NCBI RefSeq assembly: GCF_003143555.1
Contig: NZ_CP029347.1
Coordinates: 2,914,001-2,978,000 of the forward strand
DNA: 64,000 nt
Direction: 5' to 3'
Origin: Saliniradius amylolyticus
GTDB taxonomy: Bacteria; Pseudomonadota; Gammaproteobacteria; Enterobacterales; Alteromonadaceae
The notes under the pieces: generated by a model
Told to the model about the DNA's origin: nothing
The model's database searches: none
What the model saw: only the letters and a program-made list of their open reading frames with translations
Part shown: in pieces, positions 19,092 to 27,122 of the stretch
Position numbering within the stretch: position 1 is the first letter of the stretch
How the letters are laid out: every line of letters starts with the position of its first letter
Program-made: the position numbers and the translations under genes

Positions 19092-20435
19092 TTACTCATC
19101 GGTTTGTTCAGCATACCCTTGTTGGATCTCTTTGTGTACCTGTGCCACGCGCTTGGCAAAAGCCCCTTCCTGCTGCAGAGGCTGAGGCAATGCTGCCAAA
19201 GCTTGTCTGGCCTCGTCCAACGACGCATAACTGTCTGAACTGACCAGTACATGCCAATGACCGCCGTATCGATTGGTGCGATAGCGCAGCGCATCGGAGA
19301 GGTCATGGCGTTGGCGAAAGTCACTGAGCACCTCACTTTGGCTGGCCGCCGATAGCTGCAACACATAATGAGACTTAGGCAAAGTCAGTATCTGCGCTTC
19401 GTTCCAGGCATACTGCGGTAACTCTGCAACTGCTGGCTGGGTTTGCGACGATGTGTCCGCTGGACTGGGTTCATTCTGCTGTCTATCGGCCGGTGGTTCA
19501 GGCTCCGTCGACTCTTCCTGCTGTGGTTGTTCCACATCTTCGACCGGCGTAATCTCCTTCACCGCGGTTTGCCAGTCTGTGACGACCTTATCACTTTCTG
19601 GCTCAGCGACTAATGGAGGCTCGTCACTACCTGCCTGCTCGGGTTCCTTCTCAATGGTGTCGGCAGGCAGTGATGGCTCAGCATCGCTTTGAACCCGGAC
19701 TCGGCTTTCCTCAGGTACCTCACCCACGTTGGTCAGTAACTCCGGATAAAGCCATAATAGCAACCCACCGAAACACCCCATAAATACGAGCGCCGCCACC
19801 ATCATCAATATGGGCTTGTTACTTTTGGTGCTCTTTGTGTTCTGGGTTTGATCCTGTCGTTGCCGAAGGCGTTCACTGAAGGCGCGGCGTTTGTCGGCAA
19901 TCAGTCGGTCTAACTGGGACGGCTCTGGTGCCTCCGCTTCGCTTCCTTCGCTGAAATCATAAGGAACGAAAACCGGCAGGTGACTGCCATCCAAATGATG
20001 CCGCACCGCATCGGCCCACTCCTGCTCGCCGGCAAGGATAATCGCCAAGTGACCGTCTTCGATGGATTCGGCATTGCGCGCGAGGTGCCAGAGTTCTTTT
20101 ACCAGCTTATTGGAAAGGTGATCAGCACCGGAGATGGCAATTAACACCTGTTGTTGCTGCCCGAGTAAGCTACCCAGTTGATGGGTAAGGGAACTGTGAT
20201 CATCCTCCGCCCGACCCAGAAGCTGGGTCAGCAACTGCTGACGATACTGAGCTTCTGTGGTCTGAGTTTTGCCATGCAGATAGGCAAGATTGACGGCATC
20301 ACTCTGTTCACTGATGAAGTCGCGCATAAAGCGGCTCTGGGCTGCGGCTTGATTGCCACCAATAATCACCATACCCGACACATAGTTGGTCAGGTGAATC
20401 AAGCGTTTATGCAGATCACCAAAAGCCTTACGCAC
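19092..20435 (-). CDS. damX: DamX-like cell-division protein with degenerate ATPase and SPOR domain
   Basis: Inner-membrane protein of 447 aa. Residues about 1-190 resemble the AAA module of long DamX proteins of marine gammaproteobacteria, but the Walker A region reads MVIIGGNQAAAQSRF, without the GKT/S lysine, so ATP hydrolysis is unlikely. One transmembrane helix (PILMMVAALVFMGCFGGLLL) is followed by a Pro/Glu-rich periplasmic linker and a C-terminal SPOR domain (SHYVLQLSAASQSEVLSDFR to the end) that should bind denuded septal glycan. The start is a GTG 2 bp after the aroB stop; an AGGTGATG upstream may serve it. The order aroK-aroB-damX-dam is conserved with E. coli. Confidence 0.88.
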   Translation of the reverse strand: MRKAFGDLHKRLIHLTNYVSGMVIIGGNQAAAQSRFMRDFISEQSDAVNLAYLHGKTQTTEAQYRQQLLTQLLGRAEDDHSSLTHQLGSLLGQQQQVLIAISGADHLSNKLVKELWHLARNAESIEDGHLAIILAGEQEWADAVRHHLDGSHLPVFVPYDFSEGSEAEAPEPSQLDRLIADKRRAFSERLRQRQDQTQNTKSTKSNKPILMMVAALVFMGCFGGLLLWLYPELLTNVGEVPEESRVRVQSDAEPSLPADTIEKEPEQAGSDEPPLVAEPESDKVVTDWQTAVKEITPVEDVEQPQQEESTEPEPPADRQQNEPSPADTSSQTQPAVAELPQYAWNEAQILTLPKSHYVLQLSAASQSEVLSDFRQRHDLSDALRYRTNRYGGHWHVLVSSDSYASLDEARQALAALPQPLQQEGAFAKRVAQVHKEIQQGYAEQTDE

Positions 20436-20437
20436 GA

Positions 20438-21517
20438 TTACCGTTTATCATCACCTAAGAGTTTTACCAACAGGCTGTCCTCCACCTCGGCCGTCACCAC
20501 AGCCTTGCCAATACCCTGAGGAATGACATAGCGGATCCGACTGTCCTGTACCTTTTTATCATGCCGCATGTGAGCCATGAAACTGCGATAATTCATTCTC
20601 TCGGGCGGTGTCAGTGGCAAATCAAAGCCCGCCAGCAATTCCCGAATACGTTGATTTTCCGACGCTTGCTGCCAGTTCATGGCCACCGCCACATCAGAAG
20701 CAAGAACAATGCCTACCGACACGGCCTCACCATGCAGCCAGTTGCCGTAGCCCTGCTCAGCCTCAATGGCATGGCCAAAGGTATGACCCAGATTCAGCAA
20801 TGCCCTCAGGCCTTGCTCTCGTTCGTCCTTGGCTACCACTTCTGCCTTGATCTCACAGCAGCGGCGGATCATCTGCGCCAAAACATCCGGGGATTTAGCC
20901 TGAATCGCCTCTCGGTGTTCTTCCAGCCACCGGAAGAAGTCAGCATCGTAGATTATTCCGTACTTGACGACTTCGGCCATGCCAGCGGCAAATTCCCGTG
21001 CCGGCAGGCTGGAGAGTGTCATGGTGTCGATAAATACGGCCTTGGGCTGGTAGAAGGCCCCGATCATATTCTTGCCCAGAGGGTGATTAACCGCTGTTTT
21101 CCCGCCCACGGAGGAGTCTACCTGTGACAACAGCGTGGTCGGCACCTGAATAAAAGGGATGCCACGCTGATAACAGGCAGCCACAAAGCCGGTCAGATCA
21201 CCGATAACACCGCCCCCCAGCGCAATCAGGGTAGTATCCCGGGCGGCGTTTTGCTCCAACAGCGCTGTCATCACCGACTCAAAACTCTGCAGGGACTTGA
21301 ACTGCTCGCCATCAGGCAGCACGATCGTGTCCAGGTCCAGATCATTCAGTGCGGCTCTGAATGTGGCTCCATAAAGGGTTTCAACAACCTCATTGGTGAT
21401 GATAACCGCTTTTGGGCCTTTTATGGCCTGGCGCAGCTGTTCTCCCTGACGTAGCAGGTTGTTCTGAATATAAATAGGGTAGCTACGCTCACCCAATTCA
21501 ACATTTAATGGCTTCAT
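20438..21517 (-). CDS. aroB: 3-dehydroquinate synthase
   Basis: NAD- and divalent-metal-dependent enzyme making 3-dehydroquinate from DAHP, the second shikimate step. It has 359 aa from ATG 21517 ([17 protein letters not shown]), matching the E. coli start and preceded by GAGGG; a start five codons earlier lacks a ribosome site. Motifs are [36 protein letters not shown] and the metal-ligand histidines in [20 protein letters not shown]. It lies 28 bp after aroK. Confidence 0.97.
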   Translation of the reverse strand: MKPLNVELGERSYPIYIQNNLLRQGEQLRQAIKGPKAVIITNEVVETLYGATFRAALNDLDLDTIVLPDGEQFKSLQSFESVMTALLEQNAARDTTLIALGGGVIGDLTGFVAACYQRGIPFIQVPTTLLSQVDSSVGGKTAVNHPLGKNMIGAFYQPKAVFIDTMTLSSLPAREFAAGMAEVVKYGIIYDADFFRWLEEHREAIQAKSPDVLAQMIRRCCEIKAEVVAKDEREQGLRALLNLGHTFGHAIEAEQGYGNWLHGEAVSVGIVLASDVAVAMNWQQASENQRIRELLAGFDLPLTPPERMNYRSFMAHMRHDKKVQDSRIRYVIPQGIGKAVVTAEVEDSLLVKLLGDDKR

Positions 21518-21545
21518 GAGCGTAGCCCTCATCGATCAGGAAAGC

Positions 21546-22061
21546 TTATTGATTGATTTTTTCGATGATTTGGTTGGCCACGGCACGGGCACTTTGATCA
21601 TCGGTTTGTACGACATAGTCTGCGACTTCTTCGTACATGGGGTTGCGCTCTTCCGCCAAGTCCCGCAGCACCTTTTCGGGGTTGCCGTTTTGCAGCAACG
21701 GGCGACGTTTGTCGCGCTGCGTGCGGGCCACCTGCTTATCGATAGTGGTCTGCAGGTAGACAACGATGCCACGAGCCGCGAGGCGATTGCGGATAGTCTT
21801 GCTGACCACCGAGCCACCCCCGGTTGCCAGTACAATACCTTGCAACTCAGTTAAATCGTTAATGACATCTTCTTCACGCTTGCGAAAACCCTCTTCGCCT
21901 TCAATGTCGAACACCCAGCTGATATCGGCCCCTGTACGGCGCTCAATCTCTTGGTCGGAGTCGTAAAAGTCGAGGTGCAATTCGTCTGCAAGGTGTTTGC
22001 CAATGGTACTCTTACCCGCGCCCATCGGCCCAACTAAGAAAATATTACGTTTTTCGGCCAT
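21546..22061 (-). CDS. aroK: Shikimate kinase I
   Basis: Phosphorylates shikimate at O3. The 171-aa protein starts [20 protein letters not shown], identical to E. coli AroK through the P-loop (GPMGAGKST). Substrate residues lie in [20 protein letters not shown] and LATGGGSV, and the lid in [10 protein letters not shown]. The ATG at 22061 is chosen over an in-frame TTG six codons upstream on homology. It is downstream of the pil operon across 158 bp that contain a perfect 24-bp palindrome. Confidence 0.97.
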   Translation of the reverse strand: MAEKRNIFLVGPMGAGKSTIGKHLADELHLDFYDSDQEIERRTGADISWVFDIEGEEGFRKREEDVINDLTELQGIVLATGGGSVVSKTIRNRLAARGIVVYLQTTIDKQVARTQRDKRRPLLQNGNPEKVLRDLAEERNPMYEEVADYVVQTDDQSARAVANQIIEKINQ

Positions 22062-22173
22062 TTTCGCTCTGTCACACAACTAAACTGGTTAAAAAGGACT
22101 AAACTCAACCCCCCGGTCGAATTTCGGAAGCGGGGATTATCTCAGCTTCATCCGCCTAGATGCAAGTATTGAT

Positions 22174-22197
22174 GCGAGTTGAAGGCCTTCAACTCGC
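22174..22197. terminator. Perfect 24-bp palindrome between pilQ and aroK
   Basis: GCGAGTTGAAGG followed by its exact reverse complement, able to form a 10-bp stem with a GGCC loop, 22 bp after the pilQ stop on the minus strand. There is no T-run, so it may be a transcript 3' stabiliser, a partial terminator limiting read-through into aroK, or a protein-binding site. Confidence 0.5.
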
Positions 22198-22219
22198 GAT
22201 TTTCTCCCTTTAGAGCGTC

Positions 22220-23983
22220 TCAGAGGGCGTCGGTCATCACTTTTGGGGTGACAAAAATCAACAATTCGCGTTTTTCCGCCAGATCCTGTTTGTTACGGAA
22301 CAGCCCCCCCACCACGGGTAAATCACCAAACAACGGTACCTTGTTGATGGCATTGGTCTTGTTCTGCTGGAAGATCCCCCCCAGCACCACGGTCTCCCCA
22401 TTTTCCACCAGTACCTGAGTGGCGATTTCCTGAGTATCGATGGCCACCGCCGGGCCAGTGGAGGTAGACACCGTATCGCCACGGGTATCCTGAGTCACGA
22501 CTAAATCCAGAATGATTCGTTTGTCCGGCGTGATGTGGGGCGTGACCTTAAGACTCAATACGGCTTTTTTAAACTCCACCGAGGTGGCGCCACTGGACGT
22601 GGACTGAACATAGGGGATTTCAGTACCTTGCTCAATGTAGGCCTCGTGCTGATTAGCCACAGTAATGCGGGGGCTGGCGATGATTTCGCCTTTGTTTTCC
22701 TGCTCCAGTGCGGACAACTCCAAATCCAAAATCGTCCCGTCAGCCAACTTGGCAATATGGAATCCAATTTTGGCTGCATTGCCACTGGCCGCCGGCAGAT
22801 TCACATTCAAGCGATTATTCAAAGAGGGGATAGACCCACCGGCGATAGCTTCAGCACCTTCCAGTGAGCCGGACACGCCATCGCTGTCCTGCTGATCACT
22901 GAATCCCCAGCGAATCCCCAGCTCTTCGGTGACATTATCCCGAACTGTGACCATACGAGACTCTATCAACACCTGCTTGACCGGAATATCAAGTTGTTTG
23001 ACCATGACCTCCGCCTCGCGAATAGACTCGGCAGTATCTCTGACCAGCACCGAGTTGGTGCGGTCATCCACCGTCACCGAACCACGCTCGCTTAAGATGC
23101 CGCCCTCTTCTGATTTGAGAATCGTGGCGATGTCACTGGCCTTGGCGTAATTAATTTGAATGGTCTTAGAACGTAGCGGAGCCAGTTCCTGAACCTGGCG
23201 CTCAGACTCAAGTCGCTGCGTTTCTCGCTGGGCCAACTCCTCAGCCGGTGCAATCAGCAAGATATTACCTTCTTCGCGTTTGCCTAACCCCTTAATTTTC
23301 AGAATCATGGCCAAGGCTTGATCCCAAGGGACATTAGACAAGCTTACGGTAACATTACCGGTTACGGTGTCCGTGGTGACCAGATTAAAGCCGTTCACCT
23401 GGGCAATTATCTGCAGCACTTCGCGTACAGGCACATCCTGAAAATCCAGTGAGATGGGTGCCCCCTCAAAGCCAGAAGACACCTTACCCTGCTGCTGCGC
23501 CTCTTTTGGCTTGGGCACCAGCTCCAGTGTCATCACTGAGCCGTTATTTTGCTGGCGCACCGTCACCGGCTCACTTAAGCTAAACAGAATGCGGCTTTGT
23601 TCCTCACTCTGAAAGGTTTCCAACTGAGTCACTGGTGTCGCAAAGTCCGTCACATCTAGCTTATACAGTTGGTCTTTTGCCAGTTCAGTGCCCGGCAATA
23701 ATACTTCAACCTGTTGTTCACCCTGAACCACGGCCGCATCCACGCCCGATTTATCGAACGATACCATGACTTTAGCCGCACCATCCGCCGAGCGGTGAAA
23801 CTCAATATCCGTGAGTTGATGCTGCTGGACAGCGACGTTTGTGGCGTTGGGGTCCACCAGGCGCACTTCTTGCTCGGCATATACCATTCGAGCCGTGAGT
23901 CCACAGGTCAACATCAGCAATAGCCAAGGCCACATAGCATGGCGACGATTGAGTTTTTTATTGAAAATATAGCGTTCGGACAT
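22220..23983 (-). CDS. pilQ: Type IV pilus secretin PilQ
   Basis: Outer-membrane secretin through which the type IV pilus is extruded. The 587-aa protein has a signal region (WPWLLLMLTCGLTARMVYA), an AMIN-domain-like N-terminal part (residues about 40-160), the secretin N0/N1 domains (ISLDFQDVPVREVLQIIAQV; IQINYAKASDIATILKS), and a C-terminal secretin gate (IASPRITVANQHEAYIEQG, ILDLVVTQDTRGD, VLGGIFQQNK, PLFGDLPVVGGLFRNK). It is last in pilMNOPQ, 3 bp after pilP. At 587 aa it is shorter than the ~700-aa PilQ of Pseudomonas, consistent with fewer AMIN repeats. Confidence 0.96.
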   Translation of the reverse strand: MSERYIFNKKLNRRHAMWPWLLLMLTCGLTARMVYAEQEVRLVDPNATNVAVQQHQLTDIEFHRSADGAAKVMVSFDKSGVDAAVVQGEQQVEVLLPGTELAKDQLYKLDVTDFATPVTQLETFQSEEQSRILFSLSEPVTVRQQNNGSVMTLELVPKPKEAQQQGKVSSGFEGAPISLDFQDVPVREVLQIIAQVNGFNLVTTDTVTGNVTVSLSNVPWDQALAMILKIKGLGKREEGNILLIAPAEELAQRETQRLESERQVQELAPLRSKTIQINYAKASDIATILKSEEGGILSERGSVTVDDRTNSVLVRDTAESIREAEVMVKQLDIPVKQVLIESRMVTVRDNVTEELGIRWGFSDQQDSDGVSGSLEGAEAIAGGSIPSLNNRLNVNLPAASGNAAKIGFHIAKLADGTILDLELSALEQENKGEIIASPRITVANQHEAYIEQGTEIPYVQSTSSGATSVEFKKAVLSLKVTPHITPDKRIILDLVVTQDTRGDTVSTSTGPAVAIDTQEIATQVLVENGETVVLGGIFQQNKTNAINKVPLFGDLPVVGGLFRNKQDLAEKRELLIFVTPKVMTDAL

Positions 23984-23986
23984 GGT

Positions 23987-24511
23987 TTATTTTTCCCCTC
24001 TTCCGTCGCCAATGGCCAGAGTGCTGGTTTTTTCCTGCCAGCAGCCGGTGCCATCCGGAAGCATTTCGATAATAGTAATTTGCCCATTGGCGATATCGGT
24101 AATGCGGCCAAAGAACAGCCCCAAACGATCTCCCACTGTGGCCTTATGCAAAGAGCCATCATTAGCCTGTATCAAGGCCCAGGTCCCTTCTGGATTTGTG
24201 AAAAAGCCTTTCACATTAAGCGCATCGGTACCGTATTGCTCCAAAGGCCCTTTGGAGCGAGAAAAATCTGGCTGACGGCAATTGGCCTTGGTCGCTTTTA
24301 TCTGAGCCGCGCCTTGATTTCCCGGGCGGGTAAAAGGATTGCGCTGCTCGTAGGCATCGTATTCAAACGCCGGCATACGTGAGAACTCAGGGTAAGGCTC
24401 AATGCTGACGCGGGTTGTCTGCTTTACCTCAGCGACAAATTGCTTAAGGTCGGCCTTTTCTGCCTGACAACCGGTTAAGAGTAGCATCAGAGGAATGACT
24501 AACCACTTCAT
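23987..24511 (-). CDS. pilP: Type IV pilus assembly lipoprotein PilP
   Basis: Inner-membrane lipoprotein that links the PilMNO platform to the PilQ secretin. The 174-aa protein starts with a lipoprotein signal peptide (WLVIPLMLLLTGCQAE, lipidated Cys at about residue 15). A disordered segment follows, then the beta-domain with GTDALNVKGFFTNPEGTWAL and ATVGDRLGLFFGRITDIANG. It overlaps pilO by 4 bp and has GAGGAG upstream. Confidence 0.94.
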   Translation of the reverse strand: MKWLVIPLMLLLTGCQAEKADLKQFVAEVKQTTRVSIEPYPEFSRMPAFEYDAYEQRNPFTRPGNQGAAQIKATKANCRQPDFSRSKGPLEQYGTDALNVKGFFTNPEGTWALIQANDGSLHKATVGDRLGLFFGRITDIANGQITIIEMLPDGTGCWQEKTSTLAIGDGRGEK

Positions 24512-25116
24512 GGCGAGGTCTCCTCAACCCCTGCCGTAGAGGTGCGATAGGTCTTGGCCTGCAAGCTCAGTGTTAATTGTTCGCCAGCGTCTTCCATAGC
24601 AAAGTCATGTACGGTAACTATCCTTGGCAAGGCGGCCACCTGAGACAGAAACTCACCAAATTGGTGATAGTCGCCACTGACTTCCATTCGAATGGGCAAT
24701 TCAGTATAAAACTCTTTGGGCACTTCCTGTTGCCAGTTGATGAGCTTAAATTTCAGTCCGGCCGAGGTGCCGACAAGGGTGATGTCATCCAGAAGTCCCG
24801 GCGTCTCGTTGCTGGTAGGCAGTGACTTCAACATGGATTTAAAGTCCTGTTTCACCTCCGCCAGCTGCTGCTGATAGGCTTCCAGGTTAACAGCGATGCC
24901 GTACTTGGCTCGATAGGTACCTTTAAGCTCCTGCTCTTTTTTCTCCAGTGTCTCTAAGGTTGGCAACTTATCACTGATCAACAGGTAATAGCCCAACACG
25001 CCGGTTAGTATTGCCAGCACCAGAGCCACCACGGTTTTGATTTCGAACGGCCAAACGGCCACCTGCTCAAAGTCGAGCTCATTCATTTCCTTGAGTTTGC
25101 TAAAATCAAACTTCAT
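24508..25116 (-). CDS. pilO: Type IV pilus inner-membrane protein PilO
   Basis: Bitopic membrane protein of 202 aa that pairs with PilN in the alignment subcomplex. It has a cytoplasmic N-terminus containing ELDFEQVAVWPFEIK, one transmembrane helix (VVALVLAILTGVLGYYLLIS), a coiled coil (about residues 55-100) and a ferredoxin-like periplasmic domain with LPIRMEVSGDYHQFGEFLSQ and LPRIVTVHDFAM, family hallmarks. It overlaps both neighbours by 4 bp. Confidence 0.95.
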   Translation of the reverse strand: MKFDFSKLKEMNELDFEQVAVWPFEIKTVVALVLAILTGVLGYYLLISDKLPTLETLEKKEQELKGTYRAKYGIAVNLEAYQQQLAEVKQDFKSMLKSLPTSNETPGLLDDITLVGTSAGLKFKLINWQQEVPKEFYTELPIRMEVSGDYHQFGEFLSQVAALPRIVTVHDFAMEDAGEQLTLSLQAKTYRTSTAGVEETSP

Positions 25117-25694
25117 GGCTGTGTCTCCTCAGCCTGCTCTATCTCAGGTGCCACGCTCTGGCTTAGCGCGAACGTGAGCTTAAACTCGCTGACAGCATCC
25201 GAGGTATCGGTATTGGCCACAATGGATGCCAGGTCTTCGTCGATAAACACCTCGGAAACCTCTAACTGCCGCATAAACTCCGACAGTCGGTTATTCGATT
25301 CACTGATCCCACTGACTTCCAAAGTGCGCCCACTGCGATTCAAACGCCGGAAAGCGATCCCCGGAGGCACAATACTGGCCAACTCATCCAACACATGAGG
25401 AGCAATATTGCGACTGGTTTGTAATTGCTCAATCAGCGCCATGCGTTGCTCTACCTGACGTTTCTGTTCACGGATGCTCTTAATTTGCGCAATCCTGCTG
25501 TCCAGAACAGCAATTTCCTGTTCCAGGTACCGATTACGTTCTGTCTGGTTCTGAATCAACTGATCCACCCCACTGCCAATCAGCCAAAATAGGGCGAAGG
25601 TCACCATCACGACCAGCAGCAAGACCAATAGATACTGTTGTTTCTGTTGTTGACGTTTTGCCTCTCGCCAAGGCAGTAAGTTTATATGTGCCAT
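25113..25694 (-). CDS. pilN: Type IV pilus inner-membrane protein PilN
   Basis: Bitopic protein of 193 aa whose cytoplasmic N-terminus MAHINLLPWREAKR is the conserved peptide bound by PilM. It continues with one transmembrane helix (LLVLLLVVMVTFALFWLIGS), a long coiled coil (about residues 45-90) and a periplasmic domain with SIVPPGIAFRRLNRSGRTLE and VSGISESNNRLSEFMRQL. It overlaps pilM by 13 bp and pilO by 4 bp. Confidence 0.95.
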   Translation of the reverse strand: MAHINLLPWREAKRQQQKQQYLLVLLLVVMVTFALFWLIGSGVDQLIQNQTERNRYLEQEIAVLDSRIAQIKSIREQKRQVEQRMALIEQLQTSRNIAPHVLDELASIVPPGIAFRRLNRSGRTLEVSGISESNNRLSEFMRQLEVSEVFIDEDLASIVANTDTSDAVSEFKLTFALSQSVAPEIEQAEETQP

Positions 25695-26743
25695 GGTTTA
25701 AAGCTCCGACTTGCCAGCCCTAGGGCGATAGTCATTTGAGGTCCCTCAAGAGGCGTGTCTTGTTTATCGTCTTTATCGGCCAGACTGGCCAGAGGGTTAA
25801 ACACCTTAACATCCATGTTCAGATCCTCGCTTAACTCCCCGGCAAGGCCGGGCAAGTTAGCACCGCCACCACAGATGAGTAAGGACGAGGGCATCGCCAC
25901 GCTGGCCGACGCACTGAACATCTGTAATGCTCGGTTAACCTGTTGCTGGAGATTTGACAGGAACATAGGCCAGGTTTGCTCGCGCCAATGTGGGTCCATC
26001 CCCTCACCGACGAGTTGAGCCTGCACTTCAAAGGGCTCGGCCCCCGTCATCATAGCGATATCGCGGACCAGATTATCGAAACCAAAATTGTGCTCTTTAC
26101 TGTAGATCACCTTGCCATTTTGGACAGCGGTTACCAACAATTGACTGGCGCCCAAGTTCAGGCAACACAGCACCTCATCGTCTGCCAGCTCAGGGCCAAA
26201 ATCCAGTAATGCGGTACCGAGGGCATAGCCATCTACATCCACCACTTTTGGCTCCAACTCCAGTTCGCGAAGCAACGTTACCCGTTTATCCACCATATCT
26301 CGGTGTGCAGCACTGAGAAGTACATCCACCTTACCCTGATAGAAACGGCTTTCCCCCAGTTCCTCAAAGTCCACATAGACTTCATCCAGGGGATACGGGA
26401 TTAAGCTGTCCGCTTCTACTTCGATCTGACTTTCCAACTCAAAGTCACTCAACCCGGGGTCCATATGAATCACTTTCGTGATCACCGAAGAACCGGACAC
26501 CGCAATGGCCGCCTCCTTTACCTTGGTACTGAGCTGTCGCTGAACTTTTCGAATGGCCGTGCTGATGGCGTCGTAGTCGTCGATGTCCCGCTCTTTAAAC
26601 GCATTGCCTTGTATGTATTCGCATGCGCAGGCATTGAGACGGACATCCTCGGCCTTACCGGTCAATAGCACACCCTTAACGCTGCGAGTGCCAATATCCA
26701 GCCCCACCATTGCATGCCCATGACTACCGAAAAAATGACTCAC
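25682..26743 (-). CDS. pilM: Type IV pilus actin-like ATPase PilM
   Basis: Cytoplasmic actin-fold (FtsA-like) ATP-binding protein of 353 aa that docks PilN. Phosphate and adenosine motifs are AMVGLDIGTRSVKGVLL, CCLNLGASQLLVTAV and SLLICGGGANLPGLAGEL. The called start is a GTG at 26743; an in-frame ATG 11 codons later (26710) is the alternative, but the extra residues (SHFFGSHGH) resemble the short N-terminal tail of other PilM proteins. It opens the pilMNOPQ operon and diverges from mrcA, the same pairing as E. coli hofM and mrcA. Confidence 0.93.
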   Translation of the reverse strand: MSHFFGSHGHAMVGLDIGTRSVKGVLLTGKAEDVRLNACACEYIQGNAFKERDIDDYDAISTAIRKVQRQLSTKVKEAAIAVSGSSVITKVIHMDPGLSDFELESQIEVEADSLIPYPLDEVYVDFEELGESRFYQGKVDVLLSAAHRDMVDKRVTLLRELELEPKVVDVDGYALGTALLDFGPELADDEVLCCLNLGASQLLVTAVQNGKVIYSKEHNFGFDNLVRDIAMMTGAEPFEVQAQLVGEGMDPHWREQTWPMFLSNLQQQVNRALQMFSASASVAMPSSLLICGGGANLPGLAGELSEDLNMDVKVFNPLASLADKDDKQDTPLEGPQMTIALGLASRSFKPWHI

Positions 26744-27122
26744 TTCTCAATACCTTACCTTAAATATGGACCATCCTTCATTATGATTCACTTCATCCTG
26801 AAACGGGGCTACGCAGTAACTCATACGTATAAACCTGGCCCCCGCAAAGCACCTCGCCCACTAACTATAGCTAAGTTGTTGTAATAGTCAGTAATTAAAG
26901 CGAGCTACCGACTAGCAGTGTAACAACTTATGTCAGCCGCTTAGTATTTTTATTCATACTCAAGTGATCAAAAGGCCTACTTTAATATCAAAACAAGCTG
27001 CAATACCAATGTCCTTAGTGTAGAAGGCTTATAAAGAAAGGGCTGGCGTCTTCAATGCCGGCCATTGTATGATCATTGTTCTATCGCGCTCTCAGACTGG
27101 CACGAAACGGAAACAGACGCTT
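26744..27122. promoter_or_regulatory. Divergent pilM / mrcA intergenic region
   Basis: 379 bp expected to hold promoters for the pil operon and mrcA. It is AT-rich between about 26860 and 27030. I see no gene, hairpin with T-run or convincing operator in it. Confidence 0.5.

Noticed and set aside
20561-21127. 188-codon plus-strand frame
   Set aside because: Antisense to aroB, no start context and no recognisable domain.
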